Shown: positions 34,565 through 44,359, numbered from the stretch's first letter. The stretch is 64,000 bases of DNA from Lutibacter sp. A64 (GCF_022429565.1 NZ_CP092487.1:715001-779000); one strand, 5' to 3'. Notes: generated from the sequence alone by a model not told the origin. Made by a program: numbers and translations.

Positions 34565-35794
34565 ATGAAACAAAATCAAACTTTAACAAACACTTCAAGT
34601 CCAATAAAGAGAGTAATTATTGGAATTCAATTTTTATTTGTTGCCTTTGGAGCAACAGTATTAGTGCCACTTTTAATAAATATAGATCCTTCAGTAGCTT
34701 TATTTACAGCAGGTGTTGGAACACTAATATTCCATTTAATTACCAAAGGAAAAGTTCCTGTTTTTTTAGGAAGTAGTTTTGCTTTTATAGCACCCATAAT
34801 AGCTGCAACAAAATTATACGGATATTCAGGAACATTAGGAGGAATTATTGCGGTAGGTATAGTTTATTCAATAGTTTCAGCCATAATAAAATTATGGGGA
34901 TTGCGGGTTATTGAAAAAATATTTCCAGCAGTAGTTGTTGGACCCGTTATTATGATTATAGGATTATCTTTGGCTTCAACTGGAGTAGATATGGCTAAAT
35001 CTAATTGGCCAATTGCACTTGTTGTTTTAGCTACAGCAATAATTATAGTAACTTTTACAAAAGGATTGATAAAATTAATTCCAATATTTATAGGAATTGT
35101 TGTCGGTTATATAATATCAATATTTACAGGTTTGGTAGATTTTTCACCAGTAAATGAAGCAGCTTGGTTTGCCTTTCCTAAATTTACAACACCAGAGTTT
35201 AATTGGGGAGCAATTTTATATATGATTCCAGTAGCAATTGCACCTATTATTGAACATATAGGAGATATGTATGCAATAGGAGGTGTAGCAGATAAAGAGT
35301 TTGTTAAAGAACCAGGCTTGCATAGAACATTATTAGGTGATGGTGTTGCTACTGCATTTGCAGGTTTTTTAGGAGGACCACCAAATACAACATATTCTGA
35401 AGTTACAGGAGCTGTTGCACTAACCAAAATAACGGATCCAAGGGTATTAAGAATTGCTGCTGTTACTGCAATTGTATTTTCAGTTATTGGTAAAATTAGT
35501 GCCATTTTAAAAACAATACCTACAGCTGTTTTAGGCGGAATTATGTTATTGCTTTTTGGTATGATAGCAAGTATTGGAATTAGAACGTTAATAGATGCTA
35601 AAACCGATTTTTCTATTACCAGAAACCAAGTAATTGTTTCTATTATTTTAACCGTTGGAATTGGTGGTGCTCAAATTGGTTTTGGAAATTTTTCTTTAGC
35701 AGGTATCGGTCTAGCTTCTGTAGTTGGTGTTATTTTAAATTTAGTCTTACCTAAGCATTCTGAACCTATAAAGGGTAGTCATGTAGAAGAATAA
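34565..35794 (+). CDS. uraA: NCS2 family uracil permease (UraA-like)
   Basis: Inner-membrane proton-coupled uracil (or uracil/xanthine) importer, 409 residues with about 14 helices. Family motifs: QFLFVAFGATVLVPLL, FLGSSFAFIAPIIAA, PIIEHIGDMYAIG (with the substrate-site Glu/His), GGPPNTTYSEVTGAVALTK, and the late KISAILKTIPTAVLGGIMLLLFGMIASIGIRTL, which is close to E. coli UraA. It is a separate transcription unit with a hairpin terminator shared with the fasciclin gene. It is the second nucleobase permease in the window. Confidence 0.88.
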   Translation: MKQNQTLTNTSSPIKRVIIGIQFLFVAFGATVLVPLLINIDPSVALFTAGVGTLIFHLITKGKVPVFLGSSFAFIAPIIAATKLYGYSGTLGGIIAVGIVYSIVSAIIKLWGLRVIEKIFPAVVVGPVIMIIGLSLASTGVDMAKSNWPIALVVLATAIIIVTFTKGLIKLIPIFIGIVVGYIISIFTGLVDFSPVNEAAWFAFPKFTTPEFNWGAILYMIPVAIAPIIEHIGDMYAIGGVADKEFVKEPGLHRTLLGDGVATAFAGFLGGPPNTTYSEVTGAVALTKITDPRVLRIAAVTAIVFSVIGKISAILKTIPTAVLGGIMLLLFGMIASIGIRTLIDAKTDFSITRNQVIVSIILTVGIGGAQIGFGNFSLAGIGLASVVGVILNLVLPKHSEPIKGSHVEE

Positions 35795-35805
35795 ATTTAT
35801 AAAAA

Positions 35806-35854
35806 TAAAAAAGCCTGTTTGATTGGTTTTTAAACTTTTCAAACAGTCTTTTTA
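35806..35854. terminator. Bidirectional terminator between uraA and fasciclin gene
   Basis: CTGTTTGA/TCAAACAG core stem flanked by A- and T-runs and containing a second short stem in the loop. Member of the recurring GCTGTTT terminator type, with one C-T mismatch. Confidence 0.75.
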
Positions 35855-35877
35855 TCTAATTAAATAATTAAAGAATA

Positions 35878-36858
35878 TTAATTTAAATTAGGTAAAACCA
35901 CTTTGTCAATAACGTGGATAACTCCATTAGCAGTTTGTACATTTGTAACTATAATATTACTTACTCTACCATTGGTATCGGTTAACGTAGCGCCACCAGA
36001 GATGTTTGCAGTAATATCACTACCTAAAGTGGTTACAGTCATATTATCAGTAAGCATTTCGGCAGTTACATTTGCACCACCTACAACATGATGGTTTAAA
36101 GTTGCGGTTAAAGTGGCTCCATCAATATCAGCTAGGCTATCAGCACCAAGTTCCGTTAATAAAGCACTAAAAGCAGCATCAGTTGGGGCGAAAACAGTGA
36201 AAGGAGCAGGGTCAGTTCCATTTGCAGTAGATAATACAGATACAAAATTAGGTTGATCATCTCTAGTTAAAGCAACTACTAAGTTGGTAAAACTATTATT
36301 AGAAGTTGCCATAGTGACAATAGTTGGTAATCCAATAACGGCATCTACTAAGTGAATAACACCGTTGTCTACATTATTATCAGCGCCAGTTACAGTAGCA
36401 GTTCCGTTAATTTTAACACCATTAGTTATGTCAATATACATACTCATATTAGCGTTGTTTGGAGTTGCAGTAGAAAGTGAACTAATATAACCAGTAGCTA
36501 AATCACTAGATTGTACATTTCCTGCAATAACGTGGTTTAGTAGTATTTGTGTTAAAACATCAACAGGTACATCATCTAAAGAGTTGAAACCTGTACTTGA
36601 TATGAATTCGTCAAAAGCTGTATTATTAGGTGCAAAAACAGTAAAGATTTCATCACCACTTAAAGCTTCTACCAAATCAGTTTTTTGTAAAGCGGCTAAA
36701 AGGCTACTATAATTATCTATATTTTCAACTAGAAAGTCTGTAATAGTATTTGTTTCAGGAGTTTTTATTGTATCATCGTCATCATCACAAGATAAAATGC
36801 TAAGAGATAATAATATTATCGATAAAAATACGGTAAGAATGTAAGGTGATTTTTTCAT
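35878..36858 (-). CDS. Lipoprotein with two fasciclin (FAS1) domains
   Basis: 326 residues; signal segment ending in the lipobox SILSC (Cys24), followed by five Asp. FAS1 domain 1 spans about 40-180 (TITDFLVENIDNYSSLLAALQKTDLVEAL; FTVFAPNNTAFDEF; HVIAGNVQSSDL; GVIHLVDAVI), domain 2 about 185-325 (FTVFAPTDAAFSALL; HHVVGGANVTAEML; GVIHVIDKVVLP). Probably a surface or periplasmic adhesion-type protein; in Bacteroidetes FAS1 proteins are sometimes stress- or light-induced. An 8-base inverted repeat lies in its upstream region. Confidence 0.93.
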   Translation of the reverse strand: MKKSPYILTVFLSIILLSLSILSCDDDDDTIKTPETNTITDFLVENIDNYSSLLAALQKTDLVEALSGDEIFTVFAPNNTAFDEFISSTGFNSLDDVPVDVLTQILLNHVIAGNVQSSDLATGYISSLSTATPNNANMSMYIDITNGVKINGTATVTGADNNVDNGVIHLVDAVIGLPTIVTMATSNNSFTNLVVALTRDDQPNFVSVLSTANGTDPAPFTVFAPTDAAFSALLTELGADSLADIDGATLTATLNHHVVGGANVTAEMLTDNMTVTTLGSDITANISGGATLTDTNGRVSNIIVTNVQTANGVIHVIDKVVLPNLN

Positions 36859-36904
36859 GGTTTAATATTTTTTAGTTTCGACTAAGATATAAAAAATAAA
36901 TAAA

Positions 36905-36934
36905 TGTTCAACAAAACATAGTTAAAGTTGAACA
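36905..36934 (-). promoter_or_regulatory. Inverted repeat operator upstream of fasciclin gene
   Basis: TGTTCAAC (36905-36912) and GTTGAACA (36927-36934) are perfect 8-base inverted repeats with a 14-base spacer, about 46-76 bases upstream of the fasciclin ATG. They probably bind a dimeric regulator. Confidence 0.45.
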
Positions 36935-37189
36935 AAATAAAATCTACTATTCTTTATTTCAAATCACTCGCACTGTGTTTGGATGTATTTAATACCTTGA
37001 AAATAAAGTTATTATGTTTTTAGAAGTGATTTATTTTGTTTAATATTGTTTGTGAAAACTTTAACAAAATATTGATACCTATAATAGTTTGTTTATTTAT
37101 ATAAGTTTATTTTAAAACAAAAACCCTTATTTATACACCCAAAAAATAAATATAAAATACTAAAAATAATGATGTTAAATAAAATTAAG

Positions 37190-37197
37190 TATATTTG
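37190..37197 (+). promoter_or_regulatory. -7 box of cold-shock gene
   Basis: TATATTTG matches TAnnTTTG exactly, 29 bases before the csp ATG. A weak -33 only. Confidence 0.5.
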
Positions 37198-37226
37198 TAA
37201 AATATAATAAATTAAAAATTTTAATA

Positions 37227-37418
37227 ATGAGTAAAGGCACAGTAAAATTCTTCAATGAAACTAAAGGTTTTGGATTCATCAAAGAAGAAGACTCAAACAA
37301 TGAACATTTTGTACACATTTCTGGTTTAATCGATGAGATTCGTGAAGGTGATGAGGTAGAATTCGATTTACAAGAAGGTAGAAAAGGAATGAACGCAGTA
37401 AACGTAAAAGTTATTTAA
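37227..37418 (+). CDS. Cold-shock domain protein (CspA family)
   Basis: 63 residues forming one OB-fold cold-shock domain that binds single-stranded RNA or DNA. RNP1 is KGFGFI (about 13-18) and RNP2 is HFVHIS (about 27-32), with the usual Phe to Ile/His variation. The short length is typical of Bacteroidetes Csp proteins. It is monocistronic, with its own -7 box and a strong terminator 26 bases after the stop. Confidence 0.95.
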   Translation: MSKGTVKFFNETKGFGFIKEEDSNNEHFVHISGLIDEIREGDEVEFDLQEGRKGMNAVNVKVI

Positions 37419-37443
37419 TATAATTATTATCGATTATTTATTG

Positions 37444-37478
37444 TAAAGCCTATCAATTTTTTGATAGGCTTTTTTTTT
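37444..37478 (+). terminator. Terminator after cold-shock gene
   Basis: AAAGCCTATCAA pairs with TTGATAGGCTTT, followed by a run of nine T. Confidence 0.9.
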
Positions 37479-37505
37479 ATGAAAATTACTCATTAAAATT
37501 AACTT

Positions 37506-37534
37506 TTTGTTACTAAAAGTTATCAGTATCTTTG
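37506..37534 (+). promoter_or_regulatory. Promoter of mnmA
   Basis: TTTG (37506-37509), a 17-base spacer and TATCTTTG (37527-37534): a full match to the Bacteroidetes consensus. An ATG at 37532 lies within the -7 box, so translation must begin at the next ATG (37553). Confidence 0.75.
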
Positions 37535-37552
37535 CATTCTAAATTTTTTAAA

Positions 37553-38740
37553 ATGAAACGTGTAATAGTTGGTCTTTCTGGTGGTGTAGATAGTAGTGTA
37601 GCAGCATATTTGTTAAAGGAACAAGGCTATGAAGTTATTGGTTTGTTTATGAAAAACTGGCACGATGACTCGGTAACCATATCAAATGAATGCCCTTGGT
37701 TAGAAGATAGTAATGATGCTATGCTTGTAGCTGATAAATTAGGAATTCCATTTCAAGTTGTAGATTTAAGCGAACAATATAAAGAACGTATTGTAGATTA
37801 TATGTTTAAAGAATACGAAATGGGACGTACGCCAAATCCAGATGTACTGTGTAACCGAGAAATAAAATTTGATGTTTTTATGAAAATTGCAATGGATTTA
37901 GGAGCTGATTATGTAGCTACTGGTCATTATTGTAGAAAAGGAACAGAGAAAATTTTAGGAGAAAAAGTTTATAAATTATTATCTGGTAAAGATACAAACA
38001 AAGATCAGTCTTATTTTTTATGTCAATTATCACAAGAACAACTTGCTAAAGCAATGTTTCCGATAGGTGAATTAACAAAGCCAGAAGTTAGAAAAATTGC
38101 AGCTGAACAAGATTTAATAACTGCAGATAAAAAAGATTCTCAAGGTTTATGTTTTATTGGAAAAGTGCGATTACCAGAATTTTTACAGCAAAAATTAGAA
38201 CCAAAAGAAGGTGTTATTGTTCAAATACCAGAAGATTCAACTATTTATAATAGAGAAATTCCTAATTTTAATTCAAAAGAAGAAGAATTGGCATTTTTCT
38301 CAAAAAAATATGAATACAAAGTTTCAGATGGTAAAATTGTAGGTAAACATCAAGGTGCTCATTATTTTACAAAAGGACAACGTAAAGGATTGGCAGTTGG
38401 TGGTACTAAAGAACCTTTATTTGTTATAGATACAGATGTAGTTGAAAATGTTATTTATGCAGGTGAAGGAAAAAGTCATAAAGGCTTATACCGAAATGTT
38501 TTATTTGTTTCTAATGAAGAGTTGCATTGGGTTAGAAAAGATCTAGCATTAGAAAATGGAGCATCTGCTCAGGTATTGGCAAGAATTAGATACCGTCAAA
38601 AATTAGAAAAAGCAACGTTATATAAAGTAGCAAAAGGTTTATATGTAGCGTTTGAAAATATGCAATCGGCAATTACTGAAGGTCAGTTTGTGGCTTGGTA
38701 TAAAAATGATGAATTGCAAGGTTCTGGTGTAATAGCTTAA
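37553..38740 (+). CDS. mnmA: tRNA 2-thiouridine synthase
   Basis: Adds sulfur to U34 of tRNA Lys, Glu and Gln. The P-loop GLSGGVDSS is at residues 7-15, with the catalytic C100 in NPDVLC and the persulfide C200 in [19 protein letters not shown] and the C-terminal beta domain complete the family plan. The start is the ATG at 37553 ([11 protein letters not shown]). An upstream ATG at 37532 would lie inside the promoter -7 box and add seven foreign residues. 395 residues, as usual for Bacteroidetes. Confidence 0.96.
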   Translation: MKRVIVGLSGGVDSSVAAYLLKEQGYEVIGLFMKNWHDDSVTISNECPWLEDSNDAMLVADKLGIPFQVVDLSEQYKERIVDYMFKEYEMGRTPNPDVLCNREIKFDVFMKIAMDLGADYVATGHYCRKGTEKILGEKVYKLLSGKDTNKDQSYFLCQLSQEQLAKAMFPIGELTKPEVRKIAAEQDLITADKKDSQGLCFIGKVRLPEFLQQKLEPKEGVIVQIPEDSTIYNREIPNFNSKEEELAFFSKKYEYKVSDGKIVGKHQGAHYFTKGQRKGLAVGGTKEPLFVIDTDVVENVIYAGEGKSHKGLYRNVLFVSNEELHWVRKDLALENGASAQVLARIRYRQKLEKATLYKVAKGLYVAFENMQSAITEGQFVAWYKNDELQGSGVIA

Positions 38741-38790
38741 TTGTAAGTTATTAATTTGTACTTTTAGAGTCTATATTTAAAAAAAATTAA

Positions 38791-40983
38791 GTGAAAAATA
38801 GACTATTCATATTTATTTTCTTTTTCTCAATATCAAATTTATCTGCGCAAATTGAAGATGCGTGGGTTTATTTTAAAGATAAACCGAGTAAAACTTCATA
38901 TTTTGAAAATCCACTAAATATGTTAAGCCAACGTGCTTTAGATAGACGAACGCGTTATAATATAGTATTAGATATTAAAGATGTTCCAATTGAATCAACG
39001 TATATAACTACAATTGCTAATACTTTTGGAATAACGGTATTGGCAAAATCTAAATGGTTAAATGCTATTCATATACAAGGTGAAAAATTAAATATAGATG
39101 CCTTATTAAATTTAGAATTAGAAGGTTTTGTTTTTATAGATTTTATTGAATTTGCTAATAAAAGCTTAAACAGTTCAAAGTCAAATAATATTTCAAAACG
39201 CGTTTCAAAAGTTAAAAATAAACAGTTAGAAACAACTACAGATTTCGCTTATGGTACTGCTGAAAATCAATTAGTAATGTTAGGAGGAGAAACATTGCAT
39301 AAAAATAATTTTACTGGATTGGGAATGCATATAGCAGTTATAGATGCAGGTTTTCCAAAGGTTGATACCTTACTTGCATTTAAAAGAATTAGAGATAACG
39401 GACAAATTTTAGGGGGTTATGATTTTGTAGATAGAACATCATATTTTTACGGAGGTAATTCGCACGGAACTTCAGTTTTATCTACAATGGCTGGTTATTT
39501 AGAAAATGGAGTAGGTGGGGCAATTACCAATTTTGTAGGAACTGCTCCAGATGCAAGTTATTATTTATTTAGAACCGAAAATTCTTCTGTTGAGGTTCGA
39601 TTAGAAGAAAGTTTATGGGTTGAAGCTGCTGAAAAAGCTGATAGTTTAGGTGTTGATATTATTAATACTTCTTTAGGGTATTCTGTTTTTTTTGACAATC
39701 CAGACCATAATTATGATTATAGTGCTATGGATGGTAAAACTACATTTATTACTAGAGGTGCTGAAATAGCTTTTTCTCGTGGAATCTTATTGGTAACTTC
39801 TGCTGGTAATGAAGGAAATGATACATCTTGGCCTTATATAAATGCGCCTGCAGATGCACCTTCTATTTTAACAGTTGGTGCCGTTAATGCTTCAGGAACT
39901 ATTGCTTCTTTTAGTTCTTTTGGGCCAACTTCAGATGATAGAATTAAACCAGATGTTTGTGCGCAAGGGCAAGCTACCTCAATAATTAATACTTCTGGAA
40001 ATGTAGTTACAGGTAATGGAACCTCTTATTCATCACCAGTTTTAGCGGGAGTTGTTGCGTGTTTGTGGCAAGCTTTTCCAGAGAAAACAAATGCAGAAAT
40101 TACGCAATTAATAAAAGAGTCTGCACATTTATACCCTAACGCTACTAAGCAAGAAGGTTATGGAATTCCAAATTTTTCTACAATATTTGAAAGTAGTTAC
40201 GATTTTGATGGTGATGGAGTTATGAACGATTTAGATATATGTCCAAACACACCAGAAGGAGCAGAGGTTAATAGTCAAGGTTGTCTAGTTTTACCGGCTG
40301 ATAATTTTAAAATAGAAGCTATTAGCGAAACTTGTCCGGGAGCAGCTAACGGACAGCTAAAAATTATTTCAGAAACTTCTTATAATTATTTAGTAACTGT
40401 TAATGGTGCAAATTATTCATTTACAGATGAAAATACTATAGAATTAACTAATTTGCCAGTTGGTTTATACGAGGCTTGTATTACTCTTGAAGAACAAAAT
40501 TATAAACAGTGTTATAATATAACTATTGAAGAAAGTGCAACTATTTCAGGAAAAGTGGTGGTTGCTTCAAAAACTGCCATTGTAGAAATAGATAAAGGAA
40601 CAGCTCCATTTACTGTTTATTTAAACGGAAAAGAAACAATGGAAACATTGGACACTAATTTTGAATTAGAAATTAAACAAGGCGATTTAATTGAAGTAAG
40701 ATCAAGTAAAACTTGTGAAGGAGTTTTTTCAAAAGAAATAGAAGCTATAAATTTGTTAAGTATTTATCCAAATCCTGTTACAAATATTGTTAATTTTAAT
40801 TTTCCTGAAGATTTAAATGAATTAAATAGTTCTATTTATACTGTTTTTGGAAGTACTATTTTAGAAAGTAATATAGTAAAATCGAATCCAACGATGGTTA
40901 TTTCACATTTGCCTAAAGGAATTTATTTTTTACAAGTTAACTATAATAATGAAGTCAAAATATTTAAAATTATTAAAGACTAA
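38791..40983 (+). CDS. Secreted subtilisin-like (S8) protease with T9SS sorting domain
   Basis: 730 residues: signal peptide (1-20, NLSAQ), propeptide-like region (to about 150), S8 catalytic domain (about 155-470) with D185 (VIDAGFP), H225 (NSHGTS) and S412 (GTSYSSP), and oxyanion Asn in SAGNEGN. A thrombospondin type 3-like calcium motif (DFDGDGVMNDLDICPNTPEGA) follows at about 471-490, then a beta-rich region and a type A C-terminal sorting domain (from LLSIYPNPVTN, ending KIFKIIKD). Secreted through the type IX system and probably cell-surface attached. GTG start at 38791. The next gene starts at the base after the stop. Confidence 0.93.
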   Translation: MKNRLFIFIFFFSISNLSAQIEDAWVYFKDKPSKTSYFENPLNMLSQRALDRRTRYNIVLDIKDVPIESTYITTIANTFGITVLAKSKWLNAIHIQGEKLNIDALLNLELEGFVFIDFIEFANKSLNSSKSNNISKRVSKVKNKQLETTTDFAYGTAENQLVMLGGETLHKNNFTGLGMHIAVIDAGFPKVDTLLAFKRIRDNGQILGGYDFVDRTSYFYGGNSHGTSVLSTMAGYLENGVGGAITNFVGTAPDASYYLFRTENSSVEVRLEESLWVEAAEKADSLGVDIINTSLGYSVFFDNPDHNYDYSAMDGKTTFITRGAEIAFSRGILLVTSAGNEGNDTSWPYINAPADAPSILTVGAVNASGTIASFSSFGPTSDDRIKPDVCAQGQATSIINTSGNVVTGNGTSYSSPVLAGVVACLWQAFPEKTNAEITQLIKESAHLYPNATKQEGYGIPNFSTIFESSYDFDGDGVMNDLDICPNTPEGAEVNSQGCLVLPADNFKIEAISETCPGAANGQLKIISETSYNYLVTVNGANYSFTDENTIELTNLPVGLYEACITLEEQNYKQCYNITIEESATISGKVVVASKTAIVEIDKGTAPFTVYLNGKETMETLDTNFELEIKQGDLIEVRSSKTCEGVFSKEIEAINLLSIYPNPVTNIVNFNFPEDLNELNSSIYTVFGSTILESNIVKSNPTMVISHLPKGIYFLQVNYNNEVKIFKIIKD

Positions 40984-41919
40984 ATGAAAAATATAATTAC
41001 AGAATTATTCAAAATAAAATATCCAATTATTCAAGCAGGAATGGTTTGGAATAGTGGTTGGAAATTAGCTTCTGCAGTAAGTAATGCAGGAGGTTTGGGG
41101 TTAATTGGTGCAGGTTCTATGTATCCAGATGTTTTAAGAGAACATATTCAAAAGTGTAAAAAAGCTACCACAAAGCCATTTGGAATAAATGTGCCTATGC
41201 TATATCCTAATATTGAAGAAATTATGAAAATAATTGTAGAAGAAGGTGTTAAGGTGGTTTTTACTTCAGCAGGAAATCCAAAAACGTGGACACCTTTTTT
41301 AAAAGAAAATGGAATTACAGTTGTACATGTTGTGAGTAGTGTAAAATTTGCATTAAAATCTGAACAAGCAGGTGTTGATGCTGTTGTTGTTGAAGGTTTT
41401 GAAGCTGGTGGACATAATGGAAGGGAAGAAACAACAACATTTACTTTAATTCCTATGGTAAAAGAAAAATTATCAATTCCAGTAATTGCTGCAGGAGGAA
41501 TCGCTTCAGGTAGAGGTATGTTGGCGGCTATGATTTTAGGAGCAGATGGTGTTCAAATAGGAAGTCGTTTTGCAGCAAGTAATGAGTCTTCAGCGCATAT
41601 TAATTTTAAAAATGAAGTTGTAAAAACCCAAGATGGTGGCACTCAATTAACCTTAAAAGAATTGGCTCCTACTAGAATGATCAAAAATAAGTTTTATAAT
41701 GAACTTCAAGAATTGTATCAACAAAAACCGACTGTAGAGCAACTAAAAGATAAGTTGGGTAGGGCAAGAGCTAAAAAAGGAATGTTTGAAGGTGATTTAG
41801 AAAATGGAGAATTAGAAATTGGTCAGATCGCAGGTTTAATTCACGAAATAAAACCAGCAGCAGCAATTGTAAAAGAAATTATGGAAGAATTTAATTTGGT
41901 AAAAAAGAGTTTTTGTTGA
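40984..41919 (+). CDS. Nitronate monooxygenase-like flavin oxidoreductase
   Basis: 311 residues, cytoplasmic TIM barrel with FMN. Motifs PIIQAGMVWNSGWKLASAVSNAGGLGLIG at the N terminus, EGFEAGGHNGRE (about 137-148, with the conserved His) and IPVIAAGGIASGRGM, GADGVQIGSRF are those of the 2-nitropropane dioxygenase/nitronate monooxygenase and FabK-like group. The substrate is unclear; both nitronates and enoyl-ACP are possible in the family. It directly abuts the subtilase stop codon and is probably translationally coupled, though no functional link is evident. Confidence 0.87.
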   Translation: MKNIITELFKIKYPIIQAGMVWNSGWKLASAVSNAGGLGLIGAGSMYPDVLREHIQKCKKATTKPFGINVPMLYPNIEEIMKIIVEEGVKVVFTSAGNPKTWTPFLKENGITVVHVVSSVKFALKSEQAGVDAVVVEGFEAGGHNGREETTTFTLIPMVKEKLSIPVIAAGGIASGRGMLAAMILGADGVQIGSRFAASNESSAHINFKNEVVKTQDGGTQLTLKELAPTRMIKNKFYNELQELYQQKPTVEQLKDKLGRARAKKGMFEGDLENGELEIGQIAGLIHEIKPAAAIVKEIMEEFNLVKKSFC

Positions 41920-42020
41920 GAACAAAAATAAATTACCAATTGACCTAAATTGAACTTGTTATAAAATTCTGCATTAACACTTTAATTTTATTCAGTAATT
42001 AATTCAGAATAATTTATTTT

Positions 42021-42284
42021 TTAATGTTTTTTATCAGCGTGGTTTTTAGCTTGTTTTGGAGGCATTGGTCCTCGTAAATGAATAATCAATCCGTTTAAAA
42101 AGTTGCGTAAAAATTGATCGCCACATTCCATATATTTGGGGTGGTCTTCACTTCTAAAAATGGCACCTAGTTCACTTTTGCTAACTTTAAAGTCAACTAG
42201 TTCACAAATTTTTATAATATCAGTATCGCGCAATTTATGAGCTACACGTAATTTTTTGAATATGTCGTTATTAGATAATCCCAT
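42021..42284 (-). CDS. DUF1456 (YehS-like) protein, single-repeat form
   Basis: 87 residues matching one DUF1456 repeat: NNDIFKKLRVAHKLRDTDIIKICEL, FKVSKSELGAIFRSEDHPKYMECGDQFLRNFLNGLI. E. coli YehS carries two such repeats in about 156 residues, so this is the half-length form. The tail is basic (PPKQAKNHADKKH). Function unknown. It follows the sterol-desaturase-like gene on the same strand after 48 bases. Confidence 0.85.
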   Translation of the reverse strand: MGLSNNDIFKKLRVAHKLRDTDIIKICELVDFKVSKSELGAIFRSEDHPKYMECGDQFLRNFLNGLIIHLRGPMPPKQAKNHADKKH

Positions 42285-42332
42285 TTGGCAAAGTTACTTT
42301 TTTTAAAATTATAAATACAAGTAAAATCTCAA

Positions 42333-43268
42333 TTAAACGTTATTCTTTTTAAGTTCTAATTGCATTTTTTTTTGCATTTGTTTTACGGTTTGTGTGCTAT
42401 TATCGTGGCTCCAGCCAGGAGGTCCAAAAGTGTACATAAATTTATGATACCAGTTTTTAGATTTTTTAGTGTCGTTCCAAATATCTTTGTATTCGTGTGT
42501 TAAAATCACCCACGGATTGTATGAGTCAGGAGCGTGCGTTACACCATATTCAACTTTAATGTTTTCATCGAACTCTTTCCAAGTTCCAAAAATTTTATCA
42601 AAAATATTTAAAAAACCACCGTGATTTTTATCCATATACTCTAAATTTCTAGCATGGTGTACTTGGTGCATTGTATGTGTATTGAAAATCTTTTCTAGAA
42701 ATCCCATTTTTGGAATGTAAACAGAATGTAATTGAAATTGCCAAAGCGCTTCAATACCTAGACAAACCACAACCATTTCTGGTCTAAAACCTAACGCAGG
42801 AATCCACATATAAAAAAAAGGTTTGTATAAAATGGTGAACCATCCGTTACGTACAGCTGTTCCTAAGTTAAAATTATCTGATGAATGATGCACAATATGA
42901 GCAGCCCATAAAAAACGTACCATGTGATTTTGTCTATGAAACCAATAATATGAAAAGTCGTCTAATAATTGACAAGCAATCCAAATATACCAAGCATATC
43001 CAAAAGATTCCCAGCCCATTATATTGGTTCTTACACCATTAATTTCAGGATTAAATATTTCAAAAACAATATTAAAAATTACAATTGCAGAAATAGTTTT
43101 AATTAGTGGTGAAATTACTGCAGAACCAACACCCATAAAAAGGCTAGCTCCTAAATCTTTCCATTTGTATAAATCTTTCTTATCGTGGGTTTTGCTATAA
43201 GTTAGTTCAAGTAAAATTAGTGCTAAAAAGCAAGGTACTCCATACACTAATGGGTTGGTGAAATCCAT
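42333..43268 (-). CDS. Sterol desaturase/fatty-acid hydroxylase family protein
   Basis: Di-iron membrane oxygenase of 311 residues with four to five helices. His boxes are H111-H115 (HRQNH), H124-H128 (HIVHH) and HQVHHARN with a late NH (MDKNHGG), the eight-His pattern of the superfamily. Hydrophobic helices at about 8-22, 43-75 and 91-108 precede them. The substrate in bacteria is often a lipid or carotenoid, unknown here. It may be cotranscribed with DUF1456. Confidence 0.9.
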   Translation of the reverse strand: MDFTNPLVYGVPCFLALILLELTYSKTHDKKDLYKWKDLGASLFMGVGSAVISPLIKTISAIVIFNIVFEIFNPEINGVRTNIMGWESFGYAWYIWIACQLLDDFSYYWFHRQNHMVRFLWAAHIVHHSSDNFNLGTAVRNGWFTILYKPFFYMWIPALGFRPEMVVVCLGIEALWQFQLHSVYIPKMGFLEKIFNTHTMHQVHHARNLEYMDKNHGGFLNIFDKIFGTWKEFDENIKVEYGVTHAPDSYNPWVILTHEYKDIWNDTKKSKNWYHKFMYTFGPPGWSHDNSTQTVKQMQKKMQLELKKNNV

Positions 43269-43417
43269 TTATTGGTTTTAAATTATTAAAAAGTGAAATA
43301 TAGGTATATTTTATGAAACCTATAAGTTTACAAGGTTTATTTGTAATTATATAAAATATAACTATTGTTGTTTATTAGAATCACTTTATTAAAAAGAGTC
43401 AATAAACAGATGTTGTT

Positions 43418-44359
43418 TTAATTATTAACAGGAATTTTAATTTCGTATAATTTGCGAGATTTATTATTTAATTTGTTTTCGCGTAACCAAGAATTATGAT
43501 ATTTTAAAATTTTGTAATTAATACCTAAATTTTTAGAAAATTCAGCAATATTGGTAATGGCAGTATCAACTTTAATAATTTTAGTTTCTTCTAAAGCATA
43601 TAAATCTTCTTCGTCAAAAATAAAACCATATTTATTTGGGTTAGATAGTATTTCTTTTACAGCAACTATTCTAGGTAAATATCTACTTGTTTCAGAAACT
43701 AGAAGTAAATCGTAATAATCATCAACTTTTTGAGCTTTAAGTCTTCTAGCGATTCCTGCATTTCCAGCATTGTATGCAGCAGCAGCTAATGTCCAACTGC
43801 CAAATCTTTTTTTAGAAGCATTTAAATAGTCACAAGCAACTTGTGTTGCTTTTTCTAGGTGGTAGCGCTCATCTACATTAGAGTTTACTTCAAGTCCTTT
43901 TTCTTTAGCTGTAGAACTCATAATTTGCCAAAAACCTTTTGCTCCGGCCGGAGAAGTTACATCTTGTAAACCACTTTCAATTACTGCTAAGTATTTAAAA
44001 TCATCAGGAATTCCATTTTTTGCAAGTATAGGTTCTATAATAGGAAAATATTTATTTGCTCTTTTAAACAAAAGCAGACCGTTAGATTGCCAATAGGTAT
44101 TTACTAATAATTCACGATCTATGCGTTCTCTAATATCTCCTTTTTCAATAGGTACATGTTCTCCTGCAAATTCTAAGTTAGAAGGTATTTTTAGCGCTCT
44201 AATTTTATAGCTTTCACTGGTATTAGAGTTGTTGTTTATGGATTCTTCATTATTTGAAGATTCTGTAGCTATTTTAGATGTGTTTTCTGTTGCAAAAATT
44301 AATAAAGAACTTACCATAATAATGGCGACTAATCCTAAAATTTTAATTGTATTTTTCAT
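43418..44359 (-). CDS. Lytic transglycosylase (SLT domain, MltD-like)
   Basis: 313 residues with N-terminal membrane segment or signal (about 6-23), then a low-complexity Ser/Asn stretch. The SLT domain runs about 105-235: catalytic Glu E128 in AVIESGLQ, then SPAGAKGFWQIM, ERYHLEKATQVACDYLN, and AAAAYNAGNAGI. The C-terminal 60 residues (FSKNLGINYKILKYHNSWL) resemble one degenerate LysM-like unit. It cuts peptidoglycan glycan strands in the periplasm. It is divergent from the histidine kinase gene with a 390-base spacer. Confidence 0.9.
   Translation of the reverse strand: MKNTIKILGLVAIIMVSSLLIFATENTSKIATESSNNEESINNNSNTSESYKIRALKIPSNLEFAGEHVPIEKGDIRERIDRELLVNTYWQSNGLLLFKRANKYFPIIEPILAKNGIPDDFKYLAVIESGLQDVTSPAGAKGFWQIMSSTAKEKGLEVNSNVDERYHLEKATQVACDYLNASKKRFGSWTLAAAAYNAGNAGIARRLKAQKVDDYYDLLLVSETSRYLPRIVAVKEILSNPNKYGFIFDEEDLYALEETKIIKVDTAITNIAEFSKNLGINYKILKYHNSWLRENKLNNKSRKLYEIKIPVNN

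Larger units (their letters stand above)
36859..37226. other. Divergent spacer between fasciclin and cold-shock genes
   Basis: 368 bases. The left part holds an inverted repeat for the fasciclin gene (36905-36934). The right end has a -7 box for csp (37190-37197). The middle shows no gene; I do not see a recognisable cold-shock 5' leader structure. Confidence 0.5.

Noticed and set aside
37532..37552. Upstream ATG of mnmA
   Set aside because: It sits within an exact -7 box and adds residues not seen in the family.
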